Part shown: positions 18,609 to 27,568 of the stretch, in pieces
Layout of the letters: each line of letters begins with the position of its first letter
Numbering within the stretch: the first letter of the stretch is position 1
NCBI RefSeq assembly: GCF_000019685.1
Contig: NC_011229.1
Coordinates: 310,001 to 374,000, forward strand
Source: Borrelia duttonii Ly
GTDB taxonomy: Bacteria; Spirochaetota; Spirochaetia; Borreliales; Borreliaceae
DNA: 64,000 bases
Reading direction: 5' to 3'
Notes under the pieces: generated by a model
What the model was told of the DNA's origin: nothing
Seen by the model: only the letters and a program-made list of their open reading frames with translations
Database searches by the model: none
Program-made: the position numbers and the translations under genes

Positions 18609-19494
18609 ATAATTTTTTTACAGCCCTTAGCTTAGCACTTCTTGATGCATTATTGTACTGTTTTTCTTTAAAACTTGAGGTTATAGGTTTTTTAGTAAGT
18701 ATGCAATACTGATCTTTAGTCAAACCTTTAAAAAATTCTTTTACAATTTTATCTTCCAAAGAATGAAATGTAATAATGGCCAAAATTCCATTCTTTGACA
18801 AATTTGCTATCCATAATGGCAAACTTCTCTTTAAACGATCCAACTCATCATTAACATAAATTCTTAATGCTTGGAAAGTTTTTGTTGCTGGATTTATTTT
18901 AAATTTTACATTAGGATACGCTTTACAAATTATTCTCTGGAGTTCTCTTGAGGTTTGAATCTTATTAATTTTTCTATACTCTAAGATAGCCTTAACAATT
19001 CTCCTAGAATAATATTCACCACCCAATTCATAAATCAAATTTTCAAGCATTTCTTTATCAAAAGTATTAACAATATCATAAGCACTAATACCCCCATCAG
19101 AAGGAAAAAGCCTCATATCTAATTTTTCATCTTCCAAAAAAGAAAATCCTCTACCACCAACTTTGTAATGAAACATAGAAATACCAAGATCAGCTAAAAT
19201 AAAATTAAATCGACGATGTAAAGAATATTTACAAAAAAAATCATCAAACCAAGTATTAGAATAGGAAATTCTTTTACTAAATTCTACAAGAGATTCTTTT
19301 GCCCTATTCAAAACAACATCATCTCTTTCAATTCCAATAACATTAATATTTTGATATTTACTAAGTACAGCTTTTGAATGACCACCTTCTCCAAGAGTAC
19401 AATCAACAAAAACAAATCCATCATCTAAATATATAGTTTCTACAAGATTAATAACATCCTCAAGAAGCACAGGAATATGAAAAATGTCACCCAT
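18601..19494 (-). CDS. rsmH: 16S rRNA m4C1402 methyltransferase RsmH (MraW)
   Basis: A 297-residue SAM-dependent methyltransferase acting on 16S rRNA C1402. It starts with the family HIPVLLEDVINLV, then the SAM loop VDCTLGEGGHSKAVL, the catalytic-site region LADLGISMFHYKVGGRGFSF, and NPATKTFQALRIYVNDELDRL with LAIITFHSLEDKIVKEFF. It overlaps both neighbours by 8 bases (ftsL after it, a secreted protein gene before it), so it is tightly coupled in the division cluster. Confidence 0.97.
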   Translation of the reverse strand: MGDIFHIPVLLEDVINLVETIYLDDGFVFVDCTLGEGGHSKAVLSKYQNINVIGIERDDVVLNRAKESLVEFSKRISYSNTWFDDFFCKYSLHRRFNFILADLGISMFHYKVGGRGFSFLEDEKLDMRLFPSDGGISAYDIVNTFDKEMLENLIYELGGEYYSRRIVKAILEYRKINKIQTSRELQRIICKAYPNVKFKINPATKTFQALRIYVNDELDRLKRSLPLWIANLSKNGILAIITFHSLEDKIVKEFFKGLTKDQYCILTKKPITSSFKEKQYNNASRSAKLRAVKKLYE

Positions 19495-20317
19495 TAAGTG
19501 TAAACCTGTAAGTTAAACTATTTTCGACATTATAAACATCCCCATATTTGATTTTAATCTCATTACTACCATTAGTAAATTCAAGATTATCTATCTTAAT
19601 ACTTCCATTATTTTTCTTTAAATCAAAAACATTTAAATTATAATTTTTATTTCCAGAAACAACGTATGAATTACCATTTAAATACATACTTTGAAAATCA
19701 ATACGAAAAACACTGTTATTATTTAATAATACTTCAAAATAATAAATACCACTAAGAATTTTTGATTCCTTAGCAACATCTCTTTTTAAAAAATTCAAAA
19801 CAAGAGTATAATTCCCTAACTCTAAATCTAGATCTACATTCTCTTTTAATGAAAATACAATATCATCTTTACTTTTTAAAAAAAGTTCAGACACAAAAAA
19901 AGAAGAAATAATATTTAAATTATTTCTATTTTTTATAACAAATAAAGGATTAATTATCTGTCTATTATAGTGATCAACCACTACGATATCAAAATTTTTA
20001 TTATCCATTAAAAAAACTTTATCATCCTTATAAACAAAATCACCAAAAAACTCCAAATTAAAATTTAAGTCTTTATCAAAAATGATTAAAACACTCTTAT
20101 CATATTCATTTATCTTATTCTTGGAATATAAGACTTTATAATTATTTGAAAAAATAGAAAAATGAGTATCTAAAGCTCTCAATTTTATACCAATATTTAA
20201 AGTATCATTTTTAATCTCTCCAAAATCATCAATCAAATCAAATTTTTCATCCTTGCCAAATTCTAAAAATGAATATAAATTAGATATACTAAATAAAAAA
20301 AGAAAAATAATTATCAT
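19487..20317 (-). CDS. Predicted secreted protein of unknown function
   Basis: A 276-residue protein that I do not recognise. It opens with a hydrophobic export signal (MIIIFLFLFSISNLYSF) without a lipobox Cys. The remainder alternates hydrophobic and polar residues and is predicted to be largely beta, with many Asn and Asp, which fits a periplasmic beta-sandwich. Its end overlaps rsmH by 8 bases and the next gene upstream ends three bases before its start. It belongs to a block of four uncharacterised genes that reach nadK. A role in the envelope is inferred from the signal and neighbours only. Confidence 0.75.
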   Translation of the reverse strand: MIIIFLFLFSISNLYSFLEFGKDEKFDLIDDFGEIKNDTLNIGIKLRALDTHFSIFSNNYKVLYSKNKINEYDKSVLIIFDKDLNFNLEFFGDFVYKDDKVFLMDNKNFDIVVVDHYNRQIINPLFVIKNRNNLNIISSFFVSELFLKSKDDIVFSLKENVDLDLELGNYTLVLNFLKRDVAKESKILSGIYYFEVLLNNNSVFRIDFQSMYLNGNSYVVSGNKNYNLNVFDLKKNNGSIKIDNLEFTNGSNEIKIKYGDVYNVENSLTYRFTLNG

Positions 20318-20320
20318 TAT

Positions 20321-21388
20321 TTAAAGTCCTAAGTATTTTAAATCACTCTTATCATTAAAATATAAAATCCCTTTATCAAATTCAACATACGACCTTACCT
20401 TATCTTTGAAAAAGATATTATCAAACAACCTATAAGAATTTACAGAATAAGTCCTTATATTGATTATACTACTATTTAAATCATAAAAATATATTCTATA
20501 TGTATTTGATAAAGAATCATAACAAGCTTGCAAAACAGAATTTTCATCATTAATCCTAAAAGTTTTACCACTCTTAATATTAAGTATTAAAAAGGAATCG
20601 AAAGTTTTAATAAACAAATTATAAAATTTATCTATCTTAAAAAAAGGATTAAAATCTTTTATCTTTAAATCTTTTAAAGATAAAACCTGATTATATCCAT
20701 GATCTAAATTAATTACCTCTAAAGAATAAAATTCATTCTGCCTTAAAATACATAAATATTTGTTATCTAAGCTTAATTTAACACATATAATGGGCAAACC
20801 AAGATCTAATAAATCACCACTATAAATACAATTTCCATGCTTATATACATAAACATTTCCATCAGATGCCCCTAAAACCAAAACACCATCATTATAATCA
20901 ACACTTAATATTGAGGCTACAAATTTAAAAGAAAAAATTTGACTCCCATCTTCTCCATAAACTTCTAAAGTTTTATATAAATTATTTAAAGCAAAAATAG
21001 CATCACCTTTTGTAAATACAAGATCTTTATATGATAAAGAAAATAAAAATTTATTTGTATTTTTAGAATATATAGAATAATTATTTTGGGATTCACCAAG
21101 TACATAATAATGCTCAGAAAAACTAACCAAACGATCATTTATAACATGATAATAATATTTATTTAAATCTAGATTTAAGATTTGATCTTGCATAAAAACA
21201 TTATTATTTGAAAACATTTCAACCAAATTATCATATTTTGCAAAATGATTAAATTTATAAGAAGTCGAAACATCAATTGTTACCCGCAATAAAGAATTAA
21301 CTAATATGATAAATATCAACAAAAAAATCGACAAGAAGAAAAATCTCATTTTGATAAATTTCGTTGAACTTTCTCTATAAAGATGCAT
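20321..21388 (-). CDS. Membrane-anchored beta-propeller-like protein, unknown function
   Basis: A 355-residue protein. A single membrane helix at about residues 15-38 follows a basic start, and the rest is periplasmic if the positive-inside rule holds. It contains repeated short strands of WD/PQQ-like type, for example VDYNDGVLVLGASDGNVYVY and VKLSLDNKYLCILRQNEFYS, so a beta-propeller is likely. I start at the ATG at 21388 because a TTG seven codons upstream would place GGGAGAGGA, the ribosome site, inside the gene. Function unknown. It lies between a secreted protein and a helical protein in the same transcript. Confidence 0.75.
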   Translation of the reverse strand: MHLYRESSTKFIKMRFFFLSIFLLIFIILVNSLLRVTIDVSTSYKFNHFAKYDNLVEMFSNNNVFMQDQILNLDLNKYYYHVINDRLVSFSEHYYVLGESQNNYSIYSKNTNKFLFSLSYKDLVFTKGDAIFALNNLYKTLEVYGEDGSQIFSFKFVASILSVDYNDGVLVLGASDGNVYVYKHGNCIYSGDLLDLGLPIICVKLSLDNKYLCILRQNEFYSLEVINLDHGYNQVLSLKDLKIKDFNPFFKIDKFYNLFIKTFDSFLILNIKSGKTFRINDENSVLQACYDSLSNTYRIYFYDLNSSIINIRTYSVNSYRLFDNIFFKDKVRSYVEFDKGILYFNDKSDLKYLGL

Positions 21389-21419
21389 ATTTATTACGTC
21401 CTCTCCCAATCCTTAAATT

Positions 21420-22178
21420 CTATTTATTTTTGCTTAAATCAGACTTAAATTTAACAGACCATACTTCATAAAATTTAGAAAATTTTTCAGCCATCTCCTT
21501 TTGAGAAGTAACTGTAGCTAAAATTTTTCCAGCCTGAATATAATTTAAAATTTGCTCTGTCAATCCATAAGCCCCATTTGCTTCATACCTTGATCTTAAT
21601 AAAAATGCCCCTTCTTCTAAGAGTTCTAAAGATTTAGTTAGATGCAATAATTGAGACTTATAAAAAGGACTATCAATAACTAAATTTTTTGCCAAATTTT
21701 TAAAGTCAATAAAATTTTTTGCCAAGATAATAAACTTCAAATATATATCTTCTAAGAGAAAAATTGACTTGGAATCTCCTTTACTAAAATACATTCCCAA
21801 ATCAATAAGATATCCCAATTTTCTAATAATTAAAAATCTCTCTTCAGGATTTAATTTAATAACAGATCCATTTGACACAAGCTCACTAAGAGATATGAGT
21901 AAAGAAGGGCTTACAAATAATGAAAAATCAGAAATAAAACTAAAAAGATTTGTTCGAAAATCATAATTAACCTTCAATCGAGGCCTTGTATAAAAATAAT
22001 TTAAAGATAAAATATAACTTAGAACATTTAAATTCAAATTAATAAAATTAACGGTTTTATTTGAATCCACCCCAACTTTACCAGATTTTTTTACATTCTT
22101 TATTTCATCTAAAGTTTGCAAAATAAGACTATCAATAAACAAAATTTTTTGATAATTTTCATTATGCACTAAATCCAT
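21420..22178 (-). CDS. Helical protein of unknown function
   Basis: A 252-residue protein without a signal peptide. It is predicted to be nearly all alpha-helical, with leucine-rich helices and a basic C-terminus ending SVKFKSDLSKNK. No motif or family is recognisable to me. It is encoded 10 bases past the propeller-like gene's region and about 30 bases after the 528-residue gene, in the same direction. It could be the cytoplasmic partner of the two exported proteins encoded beside it, but only the gene order suggests this. Confidence 0.7.
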   Translation of the reverse strand: MDLVHNENYQKILFIDSLILQTLDEIKNVKKSGKVGVDSNKTVNFINLNLNVLSYILSLNYFYTRPRLKVNYDFRTNLFSFISDFSLFVSPSLLISLSELVSNGSVIKLNPEERFLIIRKLGYLIDLGMYFSKGDSKSIFLLEDIYLKFIILAKNFIDFKNLAKNLVIDSPFYKSQLLHLTKSLELLEEGAFLLRSRYEANGAYGLTEQILNYIQAGKILATVTSQKEMAEKFSKFYEVWSVKFKSDLSKNK

Positions 22179-22209
22179 AAATACCTACACTTGCAATCAA
22201 TTATTACTT

Positions 22210-23796
22210 TTAAAAGACTACTACATACCCAAAATTAATATTACTAATATTACCATAAAGCATTCTAACAATTCCTAAAACACTCTCATAGGCAAACAAC
22301 AAAGACACCTCCTTAAGCACAAATTCTCTTTTAATACACTTTTCTTTACTAAAATATAAAAAGTTTGCAATATTAGTAAGATAAGTGACAATAAATATAT
22401 GCATATTTTGCGATAAACTTTTCAAATATTTACCCAAAGTTACATTAAACTTACTCTCTATAGCATAATCAATACCATTAACTATTATATGATTATCATC
22501 AATGCTTTGAACACTCTGAATAGTCAATATTGTTTTTAAAATCTCCCCTACAGATGCAACTCTATACATTATTGATTGCACTTTTAAAGCAATATAATTA
22601 GAAATAAAAAACTTTAAATCACCTACAGCTGCCAAATTCATTTTACCTTCAAATACTGATACAAAGAATTTTACATCCCTCATATTAAATTTATGAAAAA
22701 TCTCAATTACTCCCGATGCAAATTTTAAAGCAACTGTTTTTATAATATTTGAAATACCAAATGATAATTTTTGCAAATTTTCAAACAAAACATTTAATTT
22801 TTGCTCATTAGCTAATTTAAATGTTGCAATATTAAGCAACAAATTAATAATCTCACTATACTTATTTACTAACACTATAACATTTTTAAAATTTGGTCCA
22901 TATTTTTTATTAAGACAAGGAAAAAAATATAAACGTCTATCTACTAATTCAAGCTCATTTTCATCACAAGCTTTTCCAAGACAAACTCCACTATAATCGT
23001 GACCAATATCCTCAAGTTCATAGTAAAAATTTTTAAAACAATTTTCAAATTCAAAATAACAAATATTTACTTTTAAAAAATACTCAGCATCACAAATCAC
23101 CTTTATTATCTCTCTTAAACAACAAACATTATCATCCAAGTTTAAAACATTTCTTAAATTTAAGATTGAATTATATATAGATTTGTAACTTTTAAGTTCA
23201 TTTTTAATTGTTTTTTCATATTTCTCTATATTATCACCATACAATTTTTGTTTTAAAATAAAACCATAATAACTATTTAAACACCTAATATACGATTTAA
23301 ACTCTAATTTATATGTTTCTAATTTAATATTTAAATTAACATAATCATTCAAAATATTAAGACAATCTAAAATATTTTTTAAAAATAAATATTCCCAATT
23401 TTGAAAACAAATTTTAAATTCCATATTAAAAATCGAATTTAATACGAAAATAGAAATTGGCTTGTCATTGACATAATAATGACCCACAATGACATTTACA
23501 AAATCAAATATTATTGTTTTTAAATCTTTGACCAAAATTCCCCTAAAAAATAAACAACGTCTAAACTCATCACTTGCTTGAAATTTAGCAACTAAAACAT
23601 CTCTACATCCTTCATTAGAAATTACATCATGTTTAATTTTGTAACCAAATAAATAATAAAATAAAGACAACAACAATATACCCCTGATATTATCAGATTC
23701 ATCCTCAAATGCAAATAATCCCACATTTAGCCTCATATAAAACTTTTTAATTAAAATCAAATTTTTTATAAAAAGTTCAATCAATATATGACACAT
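22210..23796 (-). CDS. Large protein of unknown function
   Basis: A protein of up to 528 residues, rich in Asn, Leu, Phe, Ile, Lys and Cys, predicted mostly helical. It has no signal peptide and no motif that I recognise. The start is unclear: the ATG at 23796 has no ribosome site, and the internal ATG at 23736 (MRLNVGLFAFEDESDN) also lacks one but gives a more natural N-terminus. A TATAAT-like stretch lies just upstream of 23796 on the minus strand. It follows nadK by 26 bases. The long open frame in such AT-rich DNA shows that it is a maintained gene. Confidence 0.72.
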   Translation of the reverse strand: MCHILIELFIKNLILIKKFYMRLNVGLFAFEDESDNIRGILLLSLFYYLFGYKIKHDVISNEGCRDVLVAKFQASDEFRRCLFFRGILVKDLKTIIFDFVNVIVGHYYVNDKPISIFVLNSIFNMEFKICFQNWEYLFLKNILDCLNILNDYVNLNIKLETYKLEFKSYIRCLNSYYGFILKQKLYGDNIEKYEKTIKNELKSYKSIYNSILNLRNVLNLDDNVCCLREIIKVICDAEYFLKVNICYFEFENCFKNFYYELEDIGHDYSGVCLGKACDENELELVDRRLYFFPCLNKKYGPNFKNVIVLVNKYSEIINLLLNIATFKLANEQKLNVLFENLQKLSFGISNIIKTVALKFASGVIEIFHKFNMRDVKFFVSVFEGKMNLAAVGDLKFFISNYIALKVQSIMYRVASVGEILKTILTIQSVQSIDDNHIIVNGIDYAIESKFNVTLGKYLKSLSQNMHIFIVTYLTNIANFLYFSKEKCIKREFVLKEVSLLFAYESVLGIVRMLYGNISNINFGYVVVF

Positions 23797-23822
23797 AAAA
23801 TAAATTATTATAAAACCATAGT

Positions 23823-24662
23823 CTATAATAACTTATTTTTCAGTCTTCTAACAAAAGTATCCGTACAAAAGGATGCAAAACGTAAACTTTTATTATCAAG
23901 TTTTAACTCAAAAACAATATTAACCCCAAATGTACCAATATTAACACCATCAACAAAAATTGATGCAGAATTTAATGTATACCCTTTTTGAAACGCAAGT
24001 GACAGTTTACTTTTACTTGAAAAAATAAAAGAACGATTATAAACAGAATGCGGTGAAATGGGTGTTAAAATGAAAGCCTTAAGATCAGATTCTAAAATAG
24101 CTCCTCCCGCTGAAAAAGAATACCCAGTTGATCCTGTTGGAGTTGCAAATATTATTCCATCACTCTTATACGAAAGAAAATCTTCTGAATTAACTTTAAG
24201 ATTTACATAAATCAATTTATTTAAAATACTAGAACGAATAATCACATCATTTAAAGCATATTTAGTAAATAAATTATTTCCATCTTCATAAGCACTAATA
24301 CAAAGTAAATATTTTTTATGAATCACTAAAGAATTATTAAAAAACTTATCTATCACATCTTTAAAGTCTCTAGGCTTTATATCTGCCAAAAATCCTACTT
24401 TACCCAAATTGATTGAAATAATAGGAATATCAATATCATTCTTTAAAAGTAAACTACTGGCTAATAAAACAGTACCATCTCCACCCAAAGTTATTGCAAA
24501 AATCAAATTATCTTTATTTGATATATCACATAAAGATTTATTCATTCCTGCAAATAAACTTAAAACACCATACTTAAACTCCAAATATCTTTGTATCTCA
24601 CAAGCAAGAACTTCAGCATCTAAATTTGAATAATTTACGTAAATTAAAACTTTACTACTCAT
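23823..24662 (-). CDS. nadK: NAD kinase
   Basis: A 279-residue NAD kinase that makes NADP from NAD and ATP. The diagnostic GGDGTVL lies in ITLGGDGTVLLASSLL, with NLGKVGFLAD, ALNDVIIRSS and SDGIIFATPTGSTGYSFSAGG, which form the nucleotide sites. I start at the ATG at 24662 because AAGGAG sits four bases before it. A TTG-like extension of 20 residues further upstream has no ribosome site. It overlaps the end of cheW by 8 bases. Confidence 0.96.
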   Translation of the reverse strand: MSSKVLIYVNYSNLDAEVLACEIQRYLEFKYGVLSLFAGMNKSLCDISNKDNLIFAITLGGDGTVLLASSLLLKNDIDIPIISINLGKVGFLADIKPRDFKDVIDKFFNNSLVIHKKYLLCISAYEDGNNLFTKYALNDVIIRSSILNKLIYVNLKVNSEDFLSYKSDGIIFATPTGSTGYSFSAGGAILESDLKAFILTPISPHSVYNRSFIFSSKSKLSLAFQKGYTLNSASIFVDGVNIGTFGVNIVFELKLDNKSLRFASFCTDTFVRRLKNKLL

Positions 24663-25161
24663 TATTCTCCTTATATGGAATCTTTTCAAACTCGCCCTTA
24701 TCAAATATTCGTTCAATATCAATTAAAATTAAATATTCACTCTCAAAATTTTCTTCTTTCTCAATCTTAACAACACCAGATATATATTTTTTATCAAAAG
24801 TTTGTAAAGTTGCAGGAGGCTCTTGTATTCTTGAAACATCAAAACTAATAACTTTTAATACTTTATCTACAAATATTCCTAAAAGTTTATTTTGAATATT
24901 TACTATTAAATAACCTACTAAAAGTTTATCTTCTTCTGTTGCATAAACAGAAGGAATATTAAATCTAATATTTAAATTTATCAAAGGAATAACATTTCCT
25001 CTAAGATTATAAATACCTGTAATATAATCAGGAACATTAGGTATTGCATAAACACCTTCTAAGGGTACTTTAATTACCTCTCTAATATGCTCTATTGAAA
25101 CTCCATAACTTTCTTTACCAATTTTAAAACATGCAACTTGTAAATGAGATTTTTTTTCCAT
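24655..25161 (-). CDS. cheW: Chemotaxis coupling protein CheW
   Basis: A 168-residue CheW-fold protein linking chemoreceptors to the CheA kinase. Typical features are ACFKIGKESYGVSIEHIREV, the receptor-contact stretch YITGIYNLRGNVIPLINLN and VDKVLKVISFDVSRIQEPPA. The ATG at 25161 is preceded by AAGGA with good spacing; an upstream ATG at 25182 has that ribosome site inside it and is rejected. Borrelia carries several cheW copies, and this one is separate from the cheA operon. It is upstream of the division and motility genes in the same array. Confidence 0.95.
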   Translation of the reverse strand: MEKKSHLQVACFKIGKESYGVSIEHIREVIKVPLEGVYAIPNVPDYITGIYNLRGNVIPLINLNIRFNIPSVYATEEDKLLVGYLIVNIQNKLLGIFVDKVLKVISFDVSRIQEPPATLQTFDKKYISGVVKIEKEENFESEYLILIDIERIFDKGEFEKIPYKENNE

Positions 25162-25222
25162 AATTTTATCCTTTATAAACATACTTTAACAATCCTCAAC
25201 AAAAAACAATTTAAAAATAACT

Positions 25223-25804
25223 CTATAATTTAGCAAAATCTTTAGCTAAAAAATAAATTTCAAAGGAATTTTTACGAACAGCTTTAGGTCTCACTTTTTT
25301 AACAACTCTAAAACAACTCTTAAGTTTATAAAAAATCTGTTCTTCCTCACCACCTTGAAAAACCTTAATTAACAAATTTCCACCTCTCATCAAACTCTCA
25401 CAAGCTAACTCAAATATTCTGATATTTAGATTAAAAGAATTACTAGTATCAACTAATCTATTACCAGTAGTACTAGGAGCTGCATCGCTTACAATCAAAC
25501 TATAAGGTGAAAAAATTTTGATTTTCTGATAAACCTCATCAAGATATATATTGCCCTTAATAAAATAAAAATTACTAGTAAAATTAAGATTTACATCATT
25601 AAGGTCAACTGCAACAAGCACTCCATTCTTAAGATTAGCATAAGCATATTGAGAAAAACTGCCAGGAGATGCTCCAATATCTAATATATTACCAGAAGAG
25701 AACAAAGAAAATTTTTTATCAATTTCAATCAATTTATAAACAGATCTAGCAAGATACCCCTCATTTTTAGCTTTTTGTGAATATTCATCAAAAACATTAT
25801 ACAT
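25223..25804 (-). CDS. rlmE: 23S rRNA Um2552 methyltransferase RlmE (FtsJ/RrmJ)
   Basis: A 193-residue 2'-O-methyltransferase for U2552 of 23S rRNA. The catalytic K-D-K-E set is visible: Lys in [12 protein letters not shown], Asp in [13 protein letters not shown], Lys in LLIKVFQG and Glu in [10 protein letters not shown]. The SAM loop is [15 protein letters not shown]. The ATG has AAGAGAG close upstream. It is the first gene of the long minus-strand array and is divergent from the polyprenyl synthase gene. Confidence 0.96.
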   Translation of the reverse strand: MYNVFDEYSQKAKNEGYLARSVYKLIEIDKKFSLFSSGNILDIGASPGSFSQYAYANLKNGVLVAVDLNDVNLNFTSNFYFIKGNIYLDEVYQKIKIFSPYSLIVSDAAPSTTGNRLVDTSNSFNLNIRIFELACESLMRGGNLLIKVFQGGEEEQIFYKLKSCFRVVKKVRPKAVRKNSFEIYFLAKDFAKL

Positions 25805-25841
25805 ATAACTCTCTTAAACACACTTAATCATCATACTTTTT

Positions 25842-25853
25842 ATTATAATTATA
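25842..25853. promoter_or_regulatory. Overlapping divergent -10 boxes between rlmE and the polyprenyl synthase
   Basis: The 52-base gap contains TATAAT on the plus strand (25844-25849) and the same box on the minus strand (25842-25847, and again 25848-25853). The plus-strand box ends seven bases before the ATG at 25857, and that ATG has no ribosome site, so the plus transcript would be leaderless. The minus-strand box predicts a leader of about 35 bases for rlmE. Neither has a convincing -35. Confidence 0.45.
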
Positions 25854-25856
25854 ATT

Positions 25857-26903
25857 ATGCAAAATAAATCATTTTTAGATAAAATCGAAAAAAATATCAA
25901 TAATATATTTTCAAAAGATTACTTTCTAAACTTATTTACAGACAAAAACCTAAAACTAACACTTAACATACAAGAGAGTACAATAAATGCAATTCAAGCA
26001 CCTGCTATTGAAATAATAAATAGAGGTGGAAAAAGAATCAGACCAATGCTAATGATTTTATTGGCACATGCACTAGGATATAACAACTCAGATACTGAAA
26101 ATCTATATAAAATTAGTATGTTACTTGAATTACCTCACTCTGGAAGTCTCATTATCGACGACATAGAAGATGGTGCTCTTAAGAGACGTGGCAAGCCTTC
26201 TATTCATTTAATTTATGGATTAGACAACAGCATTAATACAGCAAATCTCATTTACTTTCTACCCGCAAAACTAATACAAACTTCAAATTTAAAGACAAGT
26301 CAAAAATTAATTATTTATGAAAATTTTTTTACAACTCTATCAAATCTTCATTTAGGACAAGGAATTGATATTACATTACATAATGGAACATATATTCCAA
26401 GTATTGAAGAATATATATCTTTAGTTGAACATAAGACAAGTTCTCTTTTTGGAATGGCTGGATTTTTAGCAGGAATACTTACTAACAATGAAAATAAAGC
26501 AAAAAATCTTTACAATACATTCCTAAATATTGGAACATATTTTCAAATGATAGATGACATTAAAAATATCAAGGACGGAGTTAAGGGAAAAGATTTTGGA
26601 GATGACTTAATTGAAGGGAAAAAAAGTTTACCTATAATATACTTTTTAAGAGAAAAAAATTTCGATAATAAAATTATTCATGAACTAGCAAAAATTAAAA
26701 ATCAACCTATAGATAAAGTAAAAGAAAAAATATTACAATTCAGTAATATGATCAACTCATCAAATGCAATCCAAAATTCTTCAATTCTTGCAACGTCATA
26801 TCTTAATAAATTTATAGAAGAATTAAATTCATACAAACTGATTAATAAATACAAAGATATGATAATCAAGCTTGTAACAAAAATAAAAGAGGATAACCAA
26901 TGA
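25857..26903 (+). CDS. Trans-isoprenyl (geranylgeranyl-type) diphosphate synthase
   Basis: A 348-residue trans-prenyltransferase that condenses isopentenyl diphosphate with allylic diphosphates. Visible marks are GGKRIRP at 57-63, the first Asp-rich motif DDIED at 101-105 followed by RRGKPS, and GKDFGDDLIEGKKSLP late in the protein. The second Asp-rich motif is DDIKN (233-237), so its last Asp is Asn. That change, together with SLIIDDIED, LGQGIDI and TSSLFGMAGFLAG, resembles eukaryotic geranylgeranyl diphosphate synthases more than bacterial IspA/IspB. Product chain length cannot be read with certainty. It is coupled to the TPR gene by a 4-base overlap. Confidence 0.9.
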   Translation: MQNKSFLDKIEKNINNIFSKDYFLNLFTDKNLKLTLNIQESTINAIQAPAIEIINRGGKRIRPMLMILLAHALGYNNSDTENLYKISMLLELPHSGSLIIDDIEDGALKRRGKPSIHLIYGLDNSINTANLIYFLPAKLIQTSNLKTSQKLIIYENFFTTLSNLHLGQGIDITLHNGTYIPSIEEYISLVEHKTSSLFGMAGFLAGILTNNENKAKNLYNTFLNIGTYFQMIDDIKNIKDGVKGKDFGDDLIEGKKSLPIIYFLREKNFDNKIIHELAKIKNQPIDKVKEKILQFSNMINSSNAIQNSSILATSYLNKFIEELNSYKLINKYKDMIIKLVTKIKEDNQ

Positions 26904-27568
26904 AAAAATACACAATAATACTAATTTGGTTCAATATAATTACTACTATTCATGCAACAATTTCTACAAAAGATGTCAGTATAAATAAAATAGAAGAACT
27001 TTATACAAAATCAATATTACTTAAAGAATTTAAAAAATATAATCAATCTAAAGCATTATTAATGCAAATTATCAATCAAGATCCAAAACAAGTTGATGCA
27101 TATTTATTACTCTCAGAATTAGAATATCTCATGAACAATTGGTTAAAAGCAATAAAACAAACAAATAATTACCTACATATAATTGATTTCCAAGATACAA
27201 AAAATTATCTTGACATATCATGGGCATATTTTCTTATTGGAGAACTGGGAAATTCAATGGATTATATAATGCAATTTATTCAAGATAATAAAGAACTATT
27301 AAACAGTAATATATACGTATTAATTGACACTATTTTAAAAAAAGGATTTTATCATCTAATGCAAGATGAAGATTTAATGTTTAATATAATAATGAATACT
27401 ATTTTTCAAATAGAAACACATGATGATACCATATTTACAATCTTTTTAAATAATTTGGATGTCATCAAACAAATTCCTTTTTATGAATTTAATAAAACTA
27501 AAATCGAAGATTTGGAATTACAGATTAAAACTTTAAAAAATCTTAAAAATGAAAATAACAACCTCTAA
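26900..27568 (+). CDS. Exported TPR protein of unknown function
   Basis: A 222-residue protein with a cleavable-looking signal (MKKYTIILIWFNIITTIHAT), then helical TPR-like repeats (LKEFKKYNQSKALLMQIINQ and AYLLLSELEYLMNNWLKAIK). Its ATG overlaps the polyprenyl synthase stop as ATGA, with AGAGGA as ribosome site. Its stop overlaps the stop of the convergent permease gene by 3 bases, leaving no room for a terminator. Function unknown; TPR proteins usually mediate protein contacts. Confidence 0.8.
   Translation: MKKYTIILIWFNIITTIHATISTKDVSINKIEELYTKSILLKEFKKYNQSKALLMQIINQDPKQVDAYLLLSELEYLMNNWLKAIKQTNNYLHIIDFQDTKNYLDISWAYFLIGELGNSMDYIMQFIQDNKELLNSNIYVLIDTILKKGFYHLMQDEDLMFNIIMNTIFQIETHDDTIFTIFLNNLDVIKQIPFYEFNKTKIEDLELQIKTLKNLKNENNNL

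Noticed and set aside
24663-24722. A 20-codon N-terminal extension of nadK
   Set aside because: AAGGAG lies four bases before the ATG at 24662, and the extension has no family resemblance.
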